Shown: piece after piece, positions 34,051 through 50,320 of the stretch
How positions within the stretch are numbered: position 1 is the stretch's first letter
How the letters are laid out: the number at the start of each line of letters is the position of its first letter
Origin: Cranoglanis bouderius
Lineage: Eukaryota > Chordata > Actinopteri > Siluriformes > Cranoglanididae
Direction: 5' to 3'
Assembly (NCBI GenBank): GCA_023630585.1
Contig: CM042565.1
Span: 7,995,513 to 8,059,512 of the forward strand
Length of the DNA: 64,000 nucleotides
Notes under the pieces: generated by a model
The model's database searches: none
What the model was told of the DNA's origin: nothing
The model's input: only the letters and a program-made list of their open reading frames with translations
Program-made: the position numbers and the translations under genes

Positions 34051-34982
34051 ACATGTGACCACTGACGAGATGACTTTGCTAAGTCACTATTTTCCTTAAT
34101 ATATTTATGCATTTATGTTCTGCTGCTGTCATCCTTAATATGACCGGTGACATTTGGTTATTCTGAGGGTTTTTATTTAAGTATTTAATTATTTGTACAT
34201 TTTTGGTATAAAAAATGCTGCCTTGTTCCCATAACAGTGCACGTTTACCCATAACAACACTGCCAGCTAACTAGCATATCTACATATCAGATATTTATAT
34301 TAATAATGAACGTTAGATTTACTGTTTTCTCACTTGGCATTCAAATACTTGATTTGACATGTTGGAACAGTTGTTATATTTACTCCCATAAGTAATTTTC
34401 CCACAAGCACTCTCACTCAAATTCAAATGGAGGTTTTTTTTTTTCCAGATTGTGGTTGATGTTAAGTGTAATTACAATGTAATTATAGTCCAACAGAGTA
34501 TTTTCTTAGAAATTTACCAACACATCTGAGGGAAATGTTAATATTCCCAACAATTTTGTCTAATTTCCAATGTGATTTAAGTTTAATTATTTGTAAAAAA
34601 TAAAATAAAATAAAAAATAAATTATGAATATATATTAAAATATATGTTCTAATCATAGGTTAATAACATACACATATGCAGAAGCTCCAAGCATTTCGAG
34701 AACTTATTACATTAAGCTCTATCTGTTGCTCTTAGTGTCACCTGTTGGTTCACTAACACAGCCGAGATCACTAACGCAGAGAAAGGCCAACTCTTTCCCG
34801 TGGCTTTGTAACAGTGTGAGGTGGGAGGTTTCGGCTTCAAACAGGCTTTTTATTGAAAAGGAAATCTGCCAGCACCAGATAAAGCAGAATAGGCTCCTGG
34901 ACATGAGGGGGGTCAGTGAGTTCAGACTGAAATGAGTGGCTTTTCATCACTGCATGAGCACATGAGACATTCAGTGTGTGCA

Positions 34983-34987
<5 letters not shown>
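34051..34987. other. AT-rich non-genic stretch
   Basis: Nothing recognised. Confidence 0.4.

Positions 34988-35052
<65 letters not shown>
34988..35052. repeat. (TG)n microsatellite
   Basis: Pure TG tract. Confidence 0.97.
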
Positions 35053-35054
<2 letters not shown>

Positions 35055-36842
35055 TGCACACAGTATACACACAGTATTCAAATCCATGTAGGAGTACATT
35101 TATTACATGTATGGACTTTGAGAGAAAGTGGTGGTATAGCACTCTGAATGTATGTGTGTATTAGTGTTGACAACAAAATCTGGGATTTGAATACTATTTG
35201 AATGTTAATAATACTAATTATTATTTATTAAATGGCAAATAGATGTTTAAGATCTAGCATGTTTTCCTTTTTTTATTTTTTATTTTTTAATTATTTTTTT
35301 AAAGCTAAATCTTTATAAAGAATTGCCTGATGTGGAAAAATTGGCCATGCATCATTTATTTACCATATTTTATTATTATGCCATATTTTAAAGACTTTGT
35401 ATTAATTTCCTAATATAAAAAGTGATATCATATGTAAGTAGTTACCAGTACCAAGGTACCAATACCAAGACCGTGCAGGGGTTTTGTGCAGGTCTGGAAA
35501 AATATGGAATTTAAATTCATTTATTGGTAGACCTGGAAATGTAAGGAAACTTGACAAACCTTTAAAAGTATGGGAAAAAAGTTCCAAAGTGTTAAATCCA
35601 TTGTATTTAGACATTCCCTTATTTTGGCACTACCCAAGCCTCTCTAATGCACATACCATTTAATTAATAACCTTCACAATTTAGCAAGAAAGCTGAACAC
35701 AGAAAGTCTGTTTTCTATGTCAATCAATCTAGATTTTTTCATGAGGATAAGTAAGAATCCTGGCACATAGTCATAGAACGCTGTTTCACATTTGGCTTAA
35801 AGGTGTTAGAACAGACTTCATTAAAGAAAATAAAAAAGACGAATTGAAGACCGTGGACACTTCAGTGGAAGCTGGCCGTGCCAGTACTGGTCATTCAAAT
35901 TTCCACGTATCCATTCCACAGGAAACAGACAAAAAAGCATGTCCATAGCAGCTCTATCTTTTGTCTCATGATCTGTACCTGATTCTGTTTCTCAGTTTAA
36001 GTTTTTTTTTATTGTACACCTTATGATTGTGTTTATAATCAAACAATGTAATAGTAAGAGTTAATATTTTATTAGATTTCCATGAAAAAAACACGCGCAC
36101 TTTACAAACAATGAACAAAGAAGTAAAATAAATAAAACTTAATTAACGATAAAACAAACTTCTTTTTGTTTACAAAATTTACGGCTTTATATTTGTCCAT
36201 TTTAGGTATACCTTCTGGACACCCACTTGCGGGTATGGTGGTATAACCTCTCACAGCAAATCTGAAAGAAAAAAGTTTTACATTATTGTTAGGAGTATTA
36301 TTGTTAAAGGTTACCAGATTTTTATATCTTTGTTCTGAGTCCTGGAAAAAAAACAGTTTAATACAGTATGTGTTTTTTGGTTGCCTAAATATTTATTTCC
36401 CTCAAGTGAAGTGTTCACTCTGACAGAAAACATTACTGTGTTAAATATTGAATCTGGATTTTCCAAACTATCTTTTGAGACATTACTAATCCCCAAAAAC
36501 ATCTGACTTCCTCTCTGACCTGAAACAGATCACCATCACAAATATTTCTGTTTGAAACTAAAATACATGAATGAATGAAACCGAGTTCACTGTAGTATGT
36601 GATCTGTTTAATACTTAAAATAAGGCAACACAGCATAAAGGTATAATAGTCATGAAGCTTCATTAGTTTTTGGACAGCTGTTATTATGCTAGCTAGTTAC
36701 TATCTGTGATTGTAGATTAGAACTAGCACTAGAAAAAAAACATCTTCATAGTCTTCAATATAACTTGATATCTTGAACCCCATTTCTTTAATGCAGGAAG
36801 AAGAATGTGGTGTACGCTGTTTACGCTTATTTATAAGACAGC
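35053..36842. other. AT-rich non-genic stretch
   Basis: No gene, RNA or clear transposon terminus found in 1.8 kb. Confidence 0.4.
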
Positions 36843-37215
36843 ACTGCTGAATTCTTGAGTCTGATTGGTCAGAAGGTGTTCATTATGTTTCTATAGCAGC
36901 AGCTCTGACAGTAGTGCCGGCTATAATTCAAATCACAGGTTTTATCTTCAGGAGACATTTATTTCACGTTTATGGAAGGTGTCAGTGTAACTGTTGTCTT
37001 TGTAACTGTCAGTACATTTTGTTTTGTTTTGCCATGAGAGTCTTCAGGATAGATGACTTTCCAGGTTCTTGGTAACATCACAAGCTTTGCTTTTTTGTCT
37101 TATTAACTCTATGAGAGAGAAAAGAGAAGATGGAGAGGGAACAGCAGCTTATAGCTGCTATAACATAAGTGATAAGAGGAACTAGCTTGTTTTGCAGACA
37201 TTCCATAACATTAAA
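36843..37215. repeat. Interspersed repeat, unclassified family A (copy 2)
   Basis: Begins CACTGCTGAATTCTTGAGTC with TGATTGGTCAGAAGGTGTTC. Shares AGCAGCTCTGACA, TTTTTTGTCTTATTAACT, GCTATAACATAAGTGATAA and GGAACTAGCTTGTTTTGC in the same order with 10,630-11,150. Confidence 0.6.
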
Positions 37216-37293
37216 TAGTACAATAAATGGTTAAATTAATTTAATCATTAATAAATTAAAAATTGTAATTGTTGGCAAACTGCTGTGGTTATA

Positions 37294-37740
37294 CACTCTT
37301 AAAAATAGAGGTTCTTCAATGGTTCTTTACAGCGCCATCTTCTTGTCAAGAACCATTTTTCATTATAAAGAGTTCTTTATGGTCCATTATAGGTTCTTCA
37401 GAGCAGTATATTGGTTCTTCAAGGTATCATCCATTATCAGGTTAAAGTAGACCCTATAAGGTTCTTCGTGGGACTGGAAAAAGTTCTCATGGCATCACTC
37501 TTAAGAACCTTACTTTGGTTCCTTAAAGCACTAACTAAGGATTTTTTTTTATGATAACATGGTTCCTTATGGCACTGCTATGTAGAACCATTTGTGGGTT
37601 CTATAAAGCACCAGTAAATAGATGGTTCTCTGAAGAACTTGAGAGTAAAAGGTTTTTTTGTGAAACTTAAAAGGGTTCTCCTGTGAATCAGGCTCAAAAA
37701 CCCTTTTTGGTTCTAATTGGAACCTTTATTTTTAAGAGTG
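37294..37740. mobile_element. 447-bp TIR MITE
   Basis: TA on both sides (37,292-37,293 and 37,741-37,742). Termini CACTCTTAAAAATAGAGGTTC and GAACCTTTATTTTTAAGAGTG are near-perfect inverted repeats. The interior is built of many short variants of GGTTCTT/AAGAACC. No coding frame. Confidence 0.88.
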
Positions 37741-37742
37741 TA

Positions 37743-38358
37743 GGAAAATAATCCACTTCTGAATGGTAACAGCCGCATCACTCCACCCTGTCATTGATTA
37801 TTTTCCTGTAATGTGAACACTATATAAAATGTTACTACAGAATATAACAAGTCAATTGGAGTAGTAATAAAAATATATGTGTATCAAATAAATAAATTTT
37901 TAATTGAGGCATGTAAAGAGCTGCATTTTTAAAACTAAAATAATAAATAAAAAGAGCCACGTGTGGCCTATGAGTTTTGGTCTGAGTATCACTGTTCTAA
38001 TGCGTTTGAATCTCGAATTTCTGAAATAATCAAAATCTGAAAGTAATTTTTGACAGCACTGGTGTGCGTGCAGATCTCATGTGCATGCACTATGTACTTA
38101 TGTATCTGTTTGCTGCGCTGTTCGTTGAGCAAATGTAAAAAAATAAAATAAAATAAATGTTTTGTGTGTGTATGTGTGGAAGTGTGTGTGTTCTGGCTCA
38201 CTGAGGTGTAGTGCTCTCTTACCTCAGCGTTCAGGAATGCCGCTGACGAGTGAAGCGCTGTGTGAACGAGGAGAGTGTGAAGAGAGAGCCAGAGTTTCAC
38301 AGTGAGCCTATTCATGTAGCCTGAATCCACCGCTATTCACACACAAAGACGCAGAGAG

Positions 38359-38361
<3 letters not shown>
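37743..38361. other. Non-genic stretch
   Basis: Nothing recognised. Confidence 0.4.

Positions 38362-38449
<88 letters not shown>
38362..38449. repeat. (AG)n microsatellite
   Basis: About 88 bp of AG. Confidence 0.97.
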
Positions 38450-38452
<3 letters not shown>

Positions 38453-38559
38453 GACACACTGTACATACATTCTTACACATGTGTAGGCCATCTCTGTGTA
38501 ATTACTGTGTTATAAGGCTCACAGTACCCTATTCAAATTGGTAATAAACGTGTAATAAA

Positions 38560-39000
38560 TTGCTCACATGTAATACGTATGGCTCTCTTAGACCCCAGAC
38601 ACAAGCTGTGATTATCTGTTGTCCCTATGCATCACTTTAGCTGCCAGTCCCCGCCCCTTTCATCGATTTGTCTAATCCCACTCCTCCAGACCCGGCTTTT
38701 CTCCTCCCTCTGCTGTCTCTCCATGCCGAGGAGTCTCTCAAGATCCGCAGCGTAGCGATGATCCATATTGGCCGTCGTTTTCCCCCCTCAGTGGGCCCTC
38801 TTCAGGATCGGGTGGCCCAGTTCACCGTGTCCTCAAACAACCCGAGCACAGGAAAGGGGCCCTGAAGTGGGGGAGGCCCACCTCCGTGTCTCACTCCATC
38901 TCAATCTCTGTTTCTTTCGCCATCTCTTCGTTCACCTCTGCCTCCATCCTCATCCTCCTCATCCTCAGCGCTGCAGTGCACCAATACGGGGTACAATATA
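38560..39000. promoter_or_regulatory. GC-richer, repeat-free block; candidate regulatory element
   Basis: Stands out from the AT-rich surroundings, with GTGATTATCTGTTGTCCC, TATGCATCACTTTAGC, CCGCCCCTTTCATCGA and retained CpGs. The 66-codon frame at 38,668-38,865 has no recognisable domain and no support as a gene. Confidence 0.3.
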
Positions 39001-39011
39001 ATACAAGCAAA

Positions 39012-39065
39012 AATAAACAAACAAACAAATAAATAAATAATAATAAATAAATAAATAAAAAAAAC
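39012..39065. repeat. (AAAT)n-like tract
   Basis: Interrupted AAAT/AAAC repeats. Confidence 0.85.
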
Positions 39066-42000
39066 ACAAAGGTTTAGCTGTAATAGGGATGATACATTGA
39101 TGTAACAGTTTATAGTGTCCTAAGTGTCAGGATGCACAGCAGAATCAAAGTGCAGATGGATCAATACACATATATTCATCAGATATCCATGTACAATAGG
39201 TACAAATGACTTGGTTTTTTTTTACTATGAAGACATGAATTGATTTATTTCCTTATCAAACACTACAAACACGAATAACTAATTGCGTGATAACTAATTA
39301 TGAAAACAACAACAAAAAAACCCCCCCGATTCAAACAGGAGGGGAAGCACCAGTCTTACTCTGGCTGATTCCAAACATCTAGCTATAAAAGAGAACCATA
39401 GAGGGCTGTATTAATTATTAATAAGCACCAGTTAATCATTAAAAGATGATGATTAACACTGTATGCTAGGAGTTTCACTTTGAATAAAGTATATGTTATC
39501 ACTGCAATTTTAAGTACACCCAGTATCACTGATCTGAAGCACCACTCCTCCGCAGTGCTCTGCCTTTTTTTTGCCTTTTTTGCCTATCATCAAGCAGTTG
39601 CTCATCTAAGGAACATTTTTCCTCGATGCTCTCAGCTCTCATGGTCTTCAGTGTTGTGCTCTATGATAGTTGAGAAGTTGAAAAGACAGCTGAGTTGAAA
39701 AGACAGCAGTCAGCTGCCTTCTCTGCCTCCTTTACATACAGTATGCCACAGTGCAATGCAGTGAGAAATTCCTGCCAATTCTGTAGGCATGTGAAAACAT
39801 ATATGGCTCTGATTTAGTCCAGGTCTGTTTATCCATGCCATATCTTGACATAATATACCAGAATATAGAGAGCATGCTACACTATGTGATCAGAAAATGA
39901 GGAAACACTTCTTTTCATCTGTGCTGCATTTGTTCACTGAGAAACCCTATAACCTGTAATGTCACTCAGGCCTCCATCAAGTCCAGATCGTTTCAAACAG
40001 CCTGCTTCTGCTTTCTGTGCTTATGTTTCTGTCAAACAAAATATTTCTTCTGTTTTATTTCTTAACCTGCACAAAAGCAGCACAAACCAAGCAGACTGCT
40101 TTGGAGTGGTCTGGAAACTGCTGGGGTGCTGAGCGATGTCACATCATAAAAAGCGCTCGTTACGAAAAACGTACAAACCCTGTACCTACGCAAACGATGT
40201 TTATGGAACGATCACAGCATAAGTGAGCAGAAATACATTTCTTTTCCGGCCACATGGGGTGCAAAATTATGGAGAGGTTTCAGTGCACAAATATTGTCTT
40301 AATGATGTGCTGTATTTTTGTTTCGTGATCTTTCAGCTGCTTTGGTTTCATCCCAGTTTGGATATTTTGTATTGTTTTCATATTGTTGACCAAATTTTAC
40401 AACCTTTCATCAATAAGTATTTTTGTCTCTTAATTTTGTTGACAAAAGGAATATTGTGTTTAAGTAGCTCTGCGAAGTTGCCTTAATCGTCATGCTAGTC
40501 TGACCAAGCAAACGTTTTTGATATCAGTATCAGAAGTTGCATTGAATGTTGCCTGTGTGTATAAGATGTGTTTCTTTTATACAGCTATTAAGTCCTAGTT
40601 CTGCACATTTATAGGTAGTTTTCTGTCCCAAATGGTACACTTGTAGTCTTGTGGTCTTCGTTTGCCTGTACCTGCAAGGTCTGTATGGCCATTAGATATT
40701 CCCCTTTCTCATACAGGTTTTCAAAATGGTGGTCACGTAAATCTTAAGGACTCTTGAGGTTCAAATACTTGCTTTCACACCCTCGAGACCTTGATCACTC
40801 GCACACTGTAGGTCTTGCACGTCAACATCATCACCGAAGTGCGGACATAGAGGACATCCAATGACATACCAAATACTATTTAGTAATAGCACCCCTTGGT
40901 GGAGAATCGTAAGCTTGTTAAACATGAGTAATGTAAACTACGTTTACACTGTACGATTTGTGGCCTGGCACATTGTAAAAAGATTTATTGGTTTTCACTG
41001 GTGACTGATTTAGTGCCATTGCAACCAAAGACATCCGTCAACAAAGTTCTGACTGATGCCGATTGATGATGTAGGCAGAATGTAGCAACGCTCTTTCACA
41101 TGAAGAACTATCTAAAAACAATGGCAAATGTGTTGAGAAAAGAAAACTCACAATTCCATGGAAAAACTTCTCTTTGTTTTGGTTTAAAATAATGTATTAA
41201 TGTCTAATAAGCTAGTTTCTGATGCTAGCAATTTTATTTAGTTTTTTGTTTGTGGAGTCTGACCTTGAGCCCAACTGTATATAGAATAAGACATTAGCCA
41301 GACATGCACACACACACAAACATTCATACACACTTGAAGCCTGTTTGTGCACAGCCTGCAGCTCTTTGTTCTGTGGGCAAATACGCTCATCATCCATATG
41401 GCTTCTTATGGATCAGAACATATGATTATGATTCTCTGGCTGCCGTGATAAATGCAACTCGCATGTCTCAGTCCTGCACTCTGACACAATTACGCATAGA
41501 TCACGATGCACAATGCCAAGCAGACAGGCTGCACAAAACAGACTGCGTGTGGTATGCGTGTACATTTGTTTGTGTGTATGTGTGTGTGTGGAAGAGGGAA
41601 TGATGGAGAGCCGGAAGGAGTGTGTGAAATAGAGAAAGAGAAGGGTGAAAAAGCAAGGGAAGGACAAAGAAAGAGGGAAAGTATAACCTGTGAAGAGGTG
41701 TGAAGAATGAGAGAGCTAAAGCATTACTCCAGCGTGTGATTACAGCGTACAAGAATTTCAATGTGTTTCCCTATGCTAAGAACAGAAAACTCAGTTACTC
41801 ATAAATCATTCATAATGGAAGTCTTAGGGCACTTGTTAAATTCCATATATTCCATGAATTCAGTAAATGTTTGAAACATGCATCTACTGCAGTTTTGATT
41901 GCATTTACTTTTTTTTTCCCTAGTAGAATTTCTACTGAGTAGCACACGAGGCCATATTTTGACCCATACAGCCTACCACACTAACTTAAATTCATTTACT

Positions 42001-42540
42001 TGATAAACAAAAGCTTTTCACACGGCAGGCGGCTCTCTGCTTTGCCGGTTTTTGCCCGCTTCACGAATAAAAGGTCAGAATTCCAGCACAGCTTTTCATC
42101 CCACAGAGAAAAAAAAATCACTCGTATGTCTGGCATTATAACAACAGCCATGATACGAACAGCAGCAATAAGTACAATAAGGCTTCTTTCAAAGATATGT
42201 TCAAGCATAAATTAAAACTATTCATTTTTGACCATCTTTATGAAAAAAATTGTAATTAGTTACTTATATAATAACATAACAGGGGTGGCACCACTACTCC
42301 ACAAGTGGTGGGGCAAAATTTGATGCTTTTAATGATATTTAATAAAATATGAGCTATTAATGATATTTAAACTAGATATCATGTGCCACAACAAATTCTG
42401 AAAGTAGAACATACATCAATCAAATATTATAATTTAAATTAATTTTATTAAACAGTAAAGAACCCACAATGAACATCAGAGTATTTTGTTTCGACCCCAA
42501 ATGCTTCATTTCGCATTTTACTCCTCAGGCAGCAAATAAC
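39066..42540. other. Long non-genic stretch
   Basis: About 3.5 kb in which I recognise no gene, RNA or clear transposon terminus. GTGTGTATGTGTGTGTGTGG near 41,571 is a short TG tract. The short frames at 40,017-40,486 have no recognisable domain. Confidence 0.4.
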
Positions 42541-44094
42541 AGCAAAAAAAAAAAAAAAAAAAAAAAGGTCTAAAATCTGTTTTCAGAATCGAAGACTGCA
42601 ATAGGCTGTTTGTCAGTGTAGTAACTATCTGTTTCGCTAAACATTTTTCCAGCAAGTCTTACTTACTTTATTTGAAGAATGTCATTTGAGGAATTTTCCT
42701 ATAATCGATTCAGAATACAGAATATGTACATATGTTACTTAACCCTTTATTGCTCATAGGAGAGCCCCTTTAGGAGAAATGTCCCACCCCCCAGTTCAAC
42801 TGGAAGTTTTGATTGGTTTTTCAACCAAGTCAGACCTGTCTGTTATTGCCTGAAGTGCTGGGTCACCGCCCAAGTAGTTTGAAACGTGGCAGGTCAAATG
42901 CCAGCTCACCCCCATTGCTCCGGCAGCCCTGTAATATAATATAATAATGTAATATAAATAGGTCTGTCTTTGCCAGCATGCATATGGAAAAATTGCACAT
43001 TCATGCTAGCTAGCTGTTACATTAAAAGATTATTCATGTCATACACTCATTTTTGCTAGTTAGCAAAAGTTAGCAAATGTTTGAAATGCCCACAACAACT
43101 CATCAAAAATCCAATGGGACAAACGAATGACGAATGCCATTAACTCTGCTAAGGTTTGGAATTAATTTATAAATTACCTCCACTAATGCAACATTAGATA
43201 GTAGATCAGTTGTTTCCAGAAAATAACACTAAGGCAGTTAGGAAGTCTTATTCAATTTATTACTCAAGCAACAAGGAAGCTGGAAAATAACAGCTGGCAA
43301 AGCTACCATCTTGACCAGGTTGGTGTGTGTTTTGGCAGCTAGGAGGTGGTCAGAACAAGCTGGAGTGAGTATTTTAGGACAGTTGGACCAATAAAACTTT
43401 TCCAATTAATGTTTGATGACAAGTGCCTAAATTAATAATGTGTTTGTCAAATTTGTGCTTGTAGTTTTTTTGTTGTTGTTTTTTTGTTCCAGTTTTTCTC
43501 AAGTCATGACCACTAGTGCGCATTGGCAAAAAGCTTCATGTGGAACCCTGCTGTAACAATACAATAAAAATGAATTTTGGTTACTTGTACTTTCCTGGAA
43601 GATTTTGTTAGAACCATAAGCAAATACCCATAAATAACACCAATTGTAGTCTTTTCTCTGAATTAGACAGATTTAGAGCTTATATGACAAATACCTCTGA
43701 TTGACCAATTCATGAAAGATGTTTATTATTGGAATTCGCAATTCTCCTTAAGCTTTAATTATAACCGACTTTCAAGCATAGAGCTTTTCTGTCCTTTTCT
43801 CAATACAGGGAAATGTGTCAAAATTCTAGTTCATGGTAATCACACATGGACTACAGATGCTGTAGATAGAGACCAGGGTGAAAATGGTGGGGTATTTCTT
43901 TAAAGAAAGGAGAGAAGAAGGAAAAAGAGAGGCATCAGCAGTGATGGGTGATGGAAGAGAGTGGACTGAGCTGTCCTGCGGTCATCTGTTCTTCTGCATC
44001 AACATCAGCTGTGACACAGCTAAAACGGACTTGTGCTATTTGAACCCAACACCATGTGTTCTGTTTGATAGGAGACACAATAAACTTGTGCTTT

Positions 44095-44100
<6 letters not shown>
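42541..44100. other. Non-genic; poly-A and possible old transposon fragment
   Basis: A(n) at 42,546-42,566. At 42,760-42,935 GAGCCCCTTTAGGAG and CCCATTGCTCCGGCAGCCCT look like degraded repeat, but no terminus pairs were confirmed. Confidence 0.35.

Positions 44101-44132
<32 letters not shown>
44101..44132. repeat. (GT)n microsatellite
   Basis: Pure GT tract. Confidence 0.95.
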
Positions 44133-44137
<5 letters not shown>

Positions 44138-44389
44138 CAAATGTGACTCAGTAACCACAAACCACCTCACCGATACCAAAAAGCGTCATTCGCCGTCTCA
44201 GCAATTGACATTGTCTAGGAAAAGTTTGCTCAGTGAAGAATTATTATGCTCATTTAAATAAATGTGTGTGTATGTTTGCGGGGGGTAAATGACAAAAAGG
44301 AAATACTGAGGTTTGTGTGCGTGTGAGCGAGTCGGTGTTCAGTATGCAGACCACGCTGCAGACAGTCTCAGCTGTATAATGGCAAGTTG

Positions 44390-44525
44390 ACTGTTGGGGG
44401 TAGTGGAGGGGGGTGGGGGTGGACGAAAGGAAAGGAGAAGAGGAAAGAATGAGGGTAGTGGTGGTGGTGGTGGTGGTGGTGGTGGAGGTGGAAGTGGTGG
44501 TGGTGGTGGTGGTGGGGGTAACGGA
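44390..44525. repeat. (GGT)n and G-rich tract
   Basis: GGT repeats at 44,457-44,515 within a G-rich, purine-rich stretch. It has many G runs on the + strand. Frames on either strand (poly-Gly, poly-His, poly-Pro) are artefacts. Confidence 0.9.
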
Positions 44526-44880
44526 CGTGGCAGTGCTCCAGAATCAATTGGCGGTGTAATGAGATGGCACGGTGCCAGGTAACCATGGAGGCGCCCGCCC
44601 GGCTCTCCTACGAGACAGAGAGTGAGAGAGCCTGAAAATGCGAGTGGAGAGGGGAGAAAGGAGGGAGAAAGAGTTTGTAAGTGAAAGAGGAGAGGAGACA
44701 GAGACGGATAGAGAGGCGAGAGAGGGGGATGCAGAAAGGAGGAGAGGAAGTTTAAGGGTCGGGCTGGAAGCAAAAGAGGGTTAGTGGGAGGGAGGAGAGA
44801 AGGGCACTTCAGGCCATCAGCATTCATTCTTCAACTCTCTCTCTATGTCTCTCTCTCGCTCTCTCTCTAATCTGAAATGA
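44526..44880. other. GC-richer purine-biased block
   Basis: Follows the GGT tract and contains GGTAACCATGGAGGCGCCCG. The + strand is then dominated by GAGAGAG-type purine sequence to about 44,810, switching to CTCTCT near 44,840. Possibly regulatory; no gene seen. Confidence 0.3.
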
Positions 44881-47739
<2,859 letters not shown>

Positions 47740-47895
47740 TATGGCAGACTCAGCACTAGGCAAAGGCAGGCAACCGCCTTCGGCCCCCAGAAGCCAAGAG
47801 CCCCCTAAAATACAAATTTTATATATTTTTAATTAATACTAAATAATGTGCCCCATTCCTATATTTTGTCTAGGGCCCCCAAATCACTAAATCCG
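47740..47895. repeat. Fragment of an interspersed repeat
   Basis: CAGCACTAGGCAAAGGCAGG, ACCGCCTTCGGCCCCCAGAA and TTTTGTCTAGGGCCCCCAAA form an inverted-looking pair of GGGCCCCC-type motifs typical of a common fish repeat. The ends are unclear. Confidence 0.4.
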
Positions 47896-49170
47896 TATTA
47901 GATTGATTCAAACCGTGATTTTATCACAGGTAAGGGTGTTCTTAGGCATGATTTGAAACGCAGTGGTAAAATGACTGTAATGCAAGCCCTCGAGTGGCTT
48001 AGTTATTTTTAAAAAAATGCAGACAAAAACAATGTGATAAAATCCAGTGTTCAAGAAATAATTTAAGTTATTATTACTAAAATTCTTCATGCCATACACT
48101 GTAGTCAGTTAACAGTAAGCTTTGGCTGATAGGCAACATAATATATTAGGTATTCCATGGACAGCTCATTGGCTTATGTGTAAATGTTTTAATGGTTTAA
48201 ACCTGGTGCATTAATACAGAATTCAGATAGTGTGATGCGGTCACAGGTGTGCATACGAGGCTTGGGACGACCGACAATACAATAGTATTGGGAATCGTAG
48301 ATAGATTCCAACTATCATGATATCTACTGAATCAGACAATTTAAAATGTCTGTTAATGTCTTCGCTCTCAAAACATGAACAGAGTCTAAATTAATAAAGT
48401 GAAACGGTGTGTTGTTTATCAGGACGACTTCACTATGCAAGAATTCAAGGAGCATCTCAGCTGCTGTTGAACACAGAGCACATGCACACGTAGTTTATAT
48501 CATTTTATTTAGCGTAGTTACAGCTACTACCAACCCGTTACGTTTATTTACAGTCCCGACATCATTTTGTAAGCATTCTTCACCTTGTTAATGGATAATT
48601 AAAAAAATAAATAAATGAATACTAATGCTAGTGATTAGCTTCTTGTATTTTTATCGCTGTAATGACGCAACGTGTACACAAGACAGGTTACATATGTCTG
48701 GCCATGACCACTTCTTTCCCCCCGCAAAGCCATAGGTGATAATATAATCATTCGACAATAGTTGGGGGCACGATAAGACACAATGGCATTTTACACATGA
48801 TCTCACAAGCCGAGTGCGTATATTGAAGATTTTACATCGGCTTCGAATGTGGCTCTGCCAATCCAATTTTAGAACTGATAAGACCCGTTTTATAAAAGCA
48901 CATATACAGTACAACATAGGATTATTTGCATGAGACTCATATGACAAGTTTGGTTTACGTTGGAGTAAGAGGGAAGCTTTACATGAATCCACGATTGCTG
49001 TGTGAATTATTGCTGTGTGAATGAATTATTACAATGTCTGCTTTAATTTTAAACAGACATTTTCCAACTAGCACTCTTGTATGTATTTTCTAGTCATAAT
49101 CTAGTGTGATCACGTTTACTTGTGTCTCTTTAAATAGCACTGTTACTGTTTTTCAGTAGGTCCTCACCAC
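47896..49170. other. Non-genic stretch
   Basis: No gene recognised. 48,640-49,000 is repeat-free with a higher CpG content but no other signal. Confidence 0.35.
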
Positions 49171-49174
49171 AAAC

Positions 49175-49405
49175 GGGGCAGACTGGCAACAAAAAGCAGC
49201 CCGGGAAATTGCTGTCAAGTGGCCCCAATTTGATATACCAAATTTGAACTGACACAACATGTTTCTCAATCATTAATTAAAAAAAAACAAAAAACCACAA
49301 TCTGTTCATTTGTATTGTTTGTGTTAAGCTAATATGTAATATCTAATATAGATCATATGTAATAATTTCCCGAACTTCCCAATGGCCAGTCCATGCCTGC
49401 CCACA
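49175..49405. mobile_element. Degraded TIR MITE
   Basis: The left end GGGGCAGACTGGCAACAAAA with CCCGGGAAATT and the right end AACTTCCCAATGGCCAGTCC/ATGCCTGCCC are imperfect inverted repeats of a common fish element type (GGGGCGGACTGGCCA-like). The interior is AT-rich without a frame. Confidence 0.55.
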
Positions 49406-50320
49406 AATGTCAAACTGTATGGATCACAGTTCTGTCCAGTGTCTGAAGTGAAAGGGGTCAACTAGGCCTCACTAACTCACATCAGTTTGTCTGAAGAGAA
49501 CATCTGGAAAGAGAGTAACTGACAGTGTCAGAGTAGTTGTGAGACTGGTCCTTGGCTTGTCTGCCAACAGATGTTGCTTGTCAGTTACTTATAGAACAGC
49601 CACCTGGTTGACAAAATCCAGAGTGGTTCAATGACTTCAAAGATAGATATCATTGCTTTTCTTGGGTAGGTTTGGACGTTTCATTTTTCCTTTTTCCCAT
49701 GTTCCTCCTCTTGCTTCATCTCTATCCCTTTTGATAGGCTTCCTACTCGTTGTGTGCTTCTACTGTGTATCTCTCATCCCAGGCCTCTGAGGGTTTAATT
49801 CTAATGATTTGATGCCAAACTTTCAGCTTTGAAATCCAACAGGACCTGATCGACAAAATTCCAAAAACAGATTCTGAGTCATGAACGCTGTTGTTCTGTT
49901 TATTAGGCATTAGTGATTAAGGGTTGCTGTGGAGGAGCAGTTTGTGGTGGATCGGTAATATAGATGTGTTGTGTGGCTGATCATATCCCAATGATTGTGG
50001 CTATGTGGGAGAGATCCCGGAACAACACAATGGAACAGTGAGAAATTCCTCAAATGAAATTAATTTAACGAATTCATGTTGAGTTAAAGTTTATTTATTG
50101 AAAAATGAGCTTGAAGCAAATGACCTTTAATTTGATAGGCAAAGCCAGGAATGTTATGCTATGCTACCATACAGGTGTACAAGAATAAATAGGGGGAAAG
50201 AAGGCTGAGTCACTCACTTTGCAAGTAAAATTTATGACTTTCACTGCACTGTCTTTCATTTGCAAAGAACTGTCAGAACATCTATACATCCAAGTGCAGG
50301 AAAACGTTCTGTATATGCAA
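49406..50320. other. Non-genic stretch
   Basis: Nothing recognised. Confidence 0.4.

Noticed and set aside
38668..38865. 66-codon frame in the GC-richer block as a small gene
   Set aside because: No recognisable domain, poor start context and no splice context; a regulatory block is more likely.
40017..40486. Two short + strand frames as genes
   Set aside because: AT-rich, no domains, no conserved motifs; chance frames.
42290..42935. A possible TIR element bounded by ACAGGGGTGGCACC and GGCAGCCCTGTA
   Set aside because: The terminal pairing is too short and imperfect to claim an element.
44339..44827. 162-codon Pro-rich minus-strand frame and poly-His/poly-Gly neighbours
   Set aside because: Produced by the GGT and purine-rich tracts; no splice or domain support.
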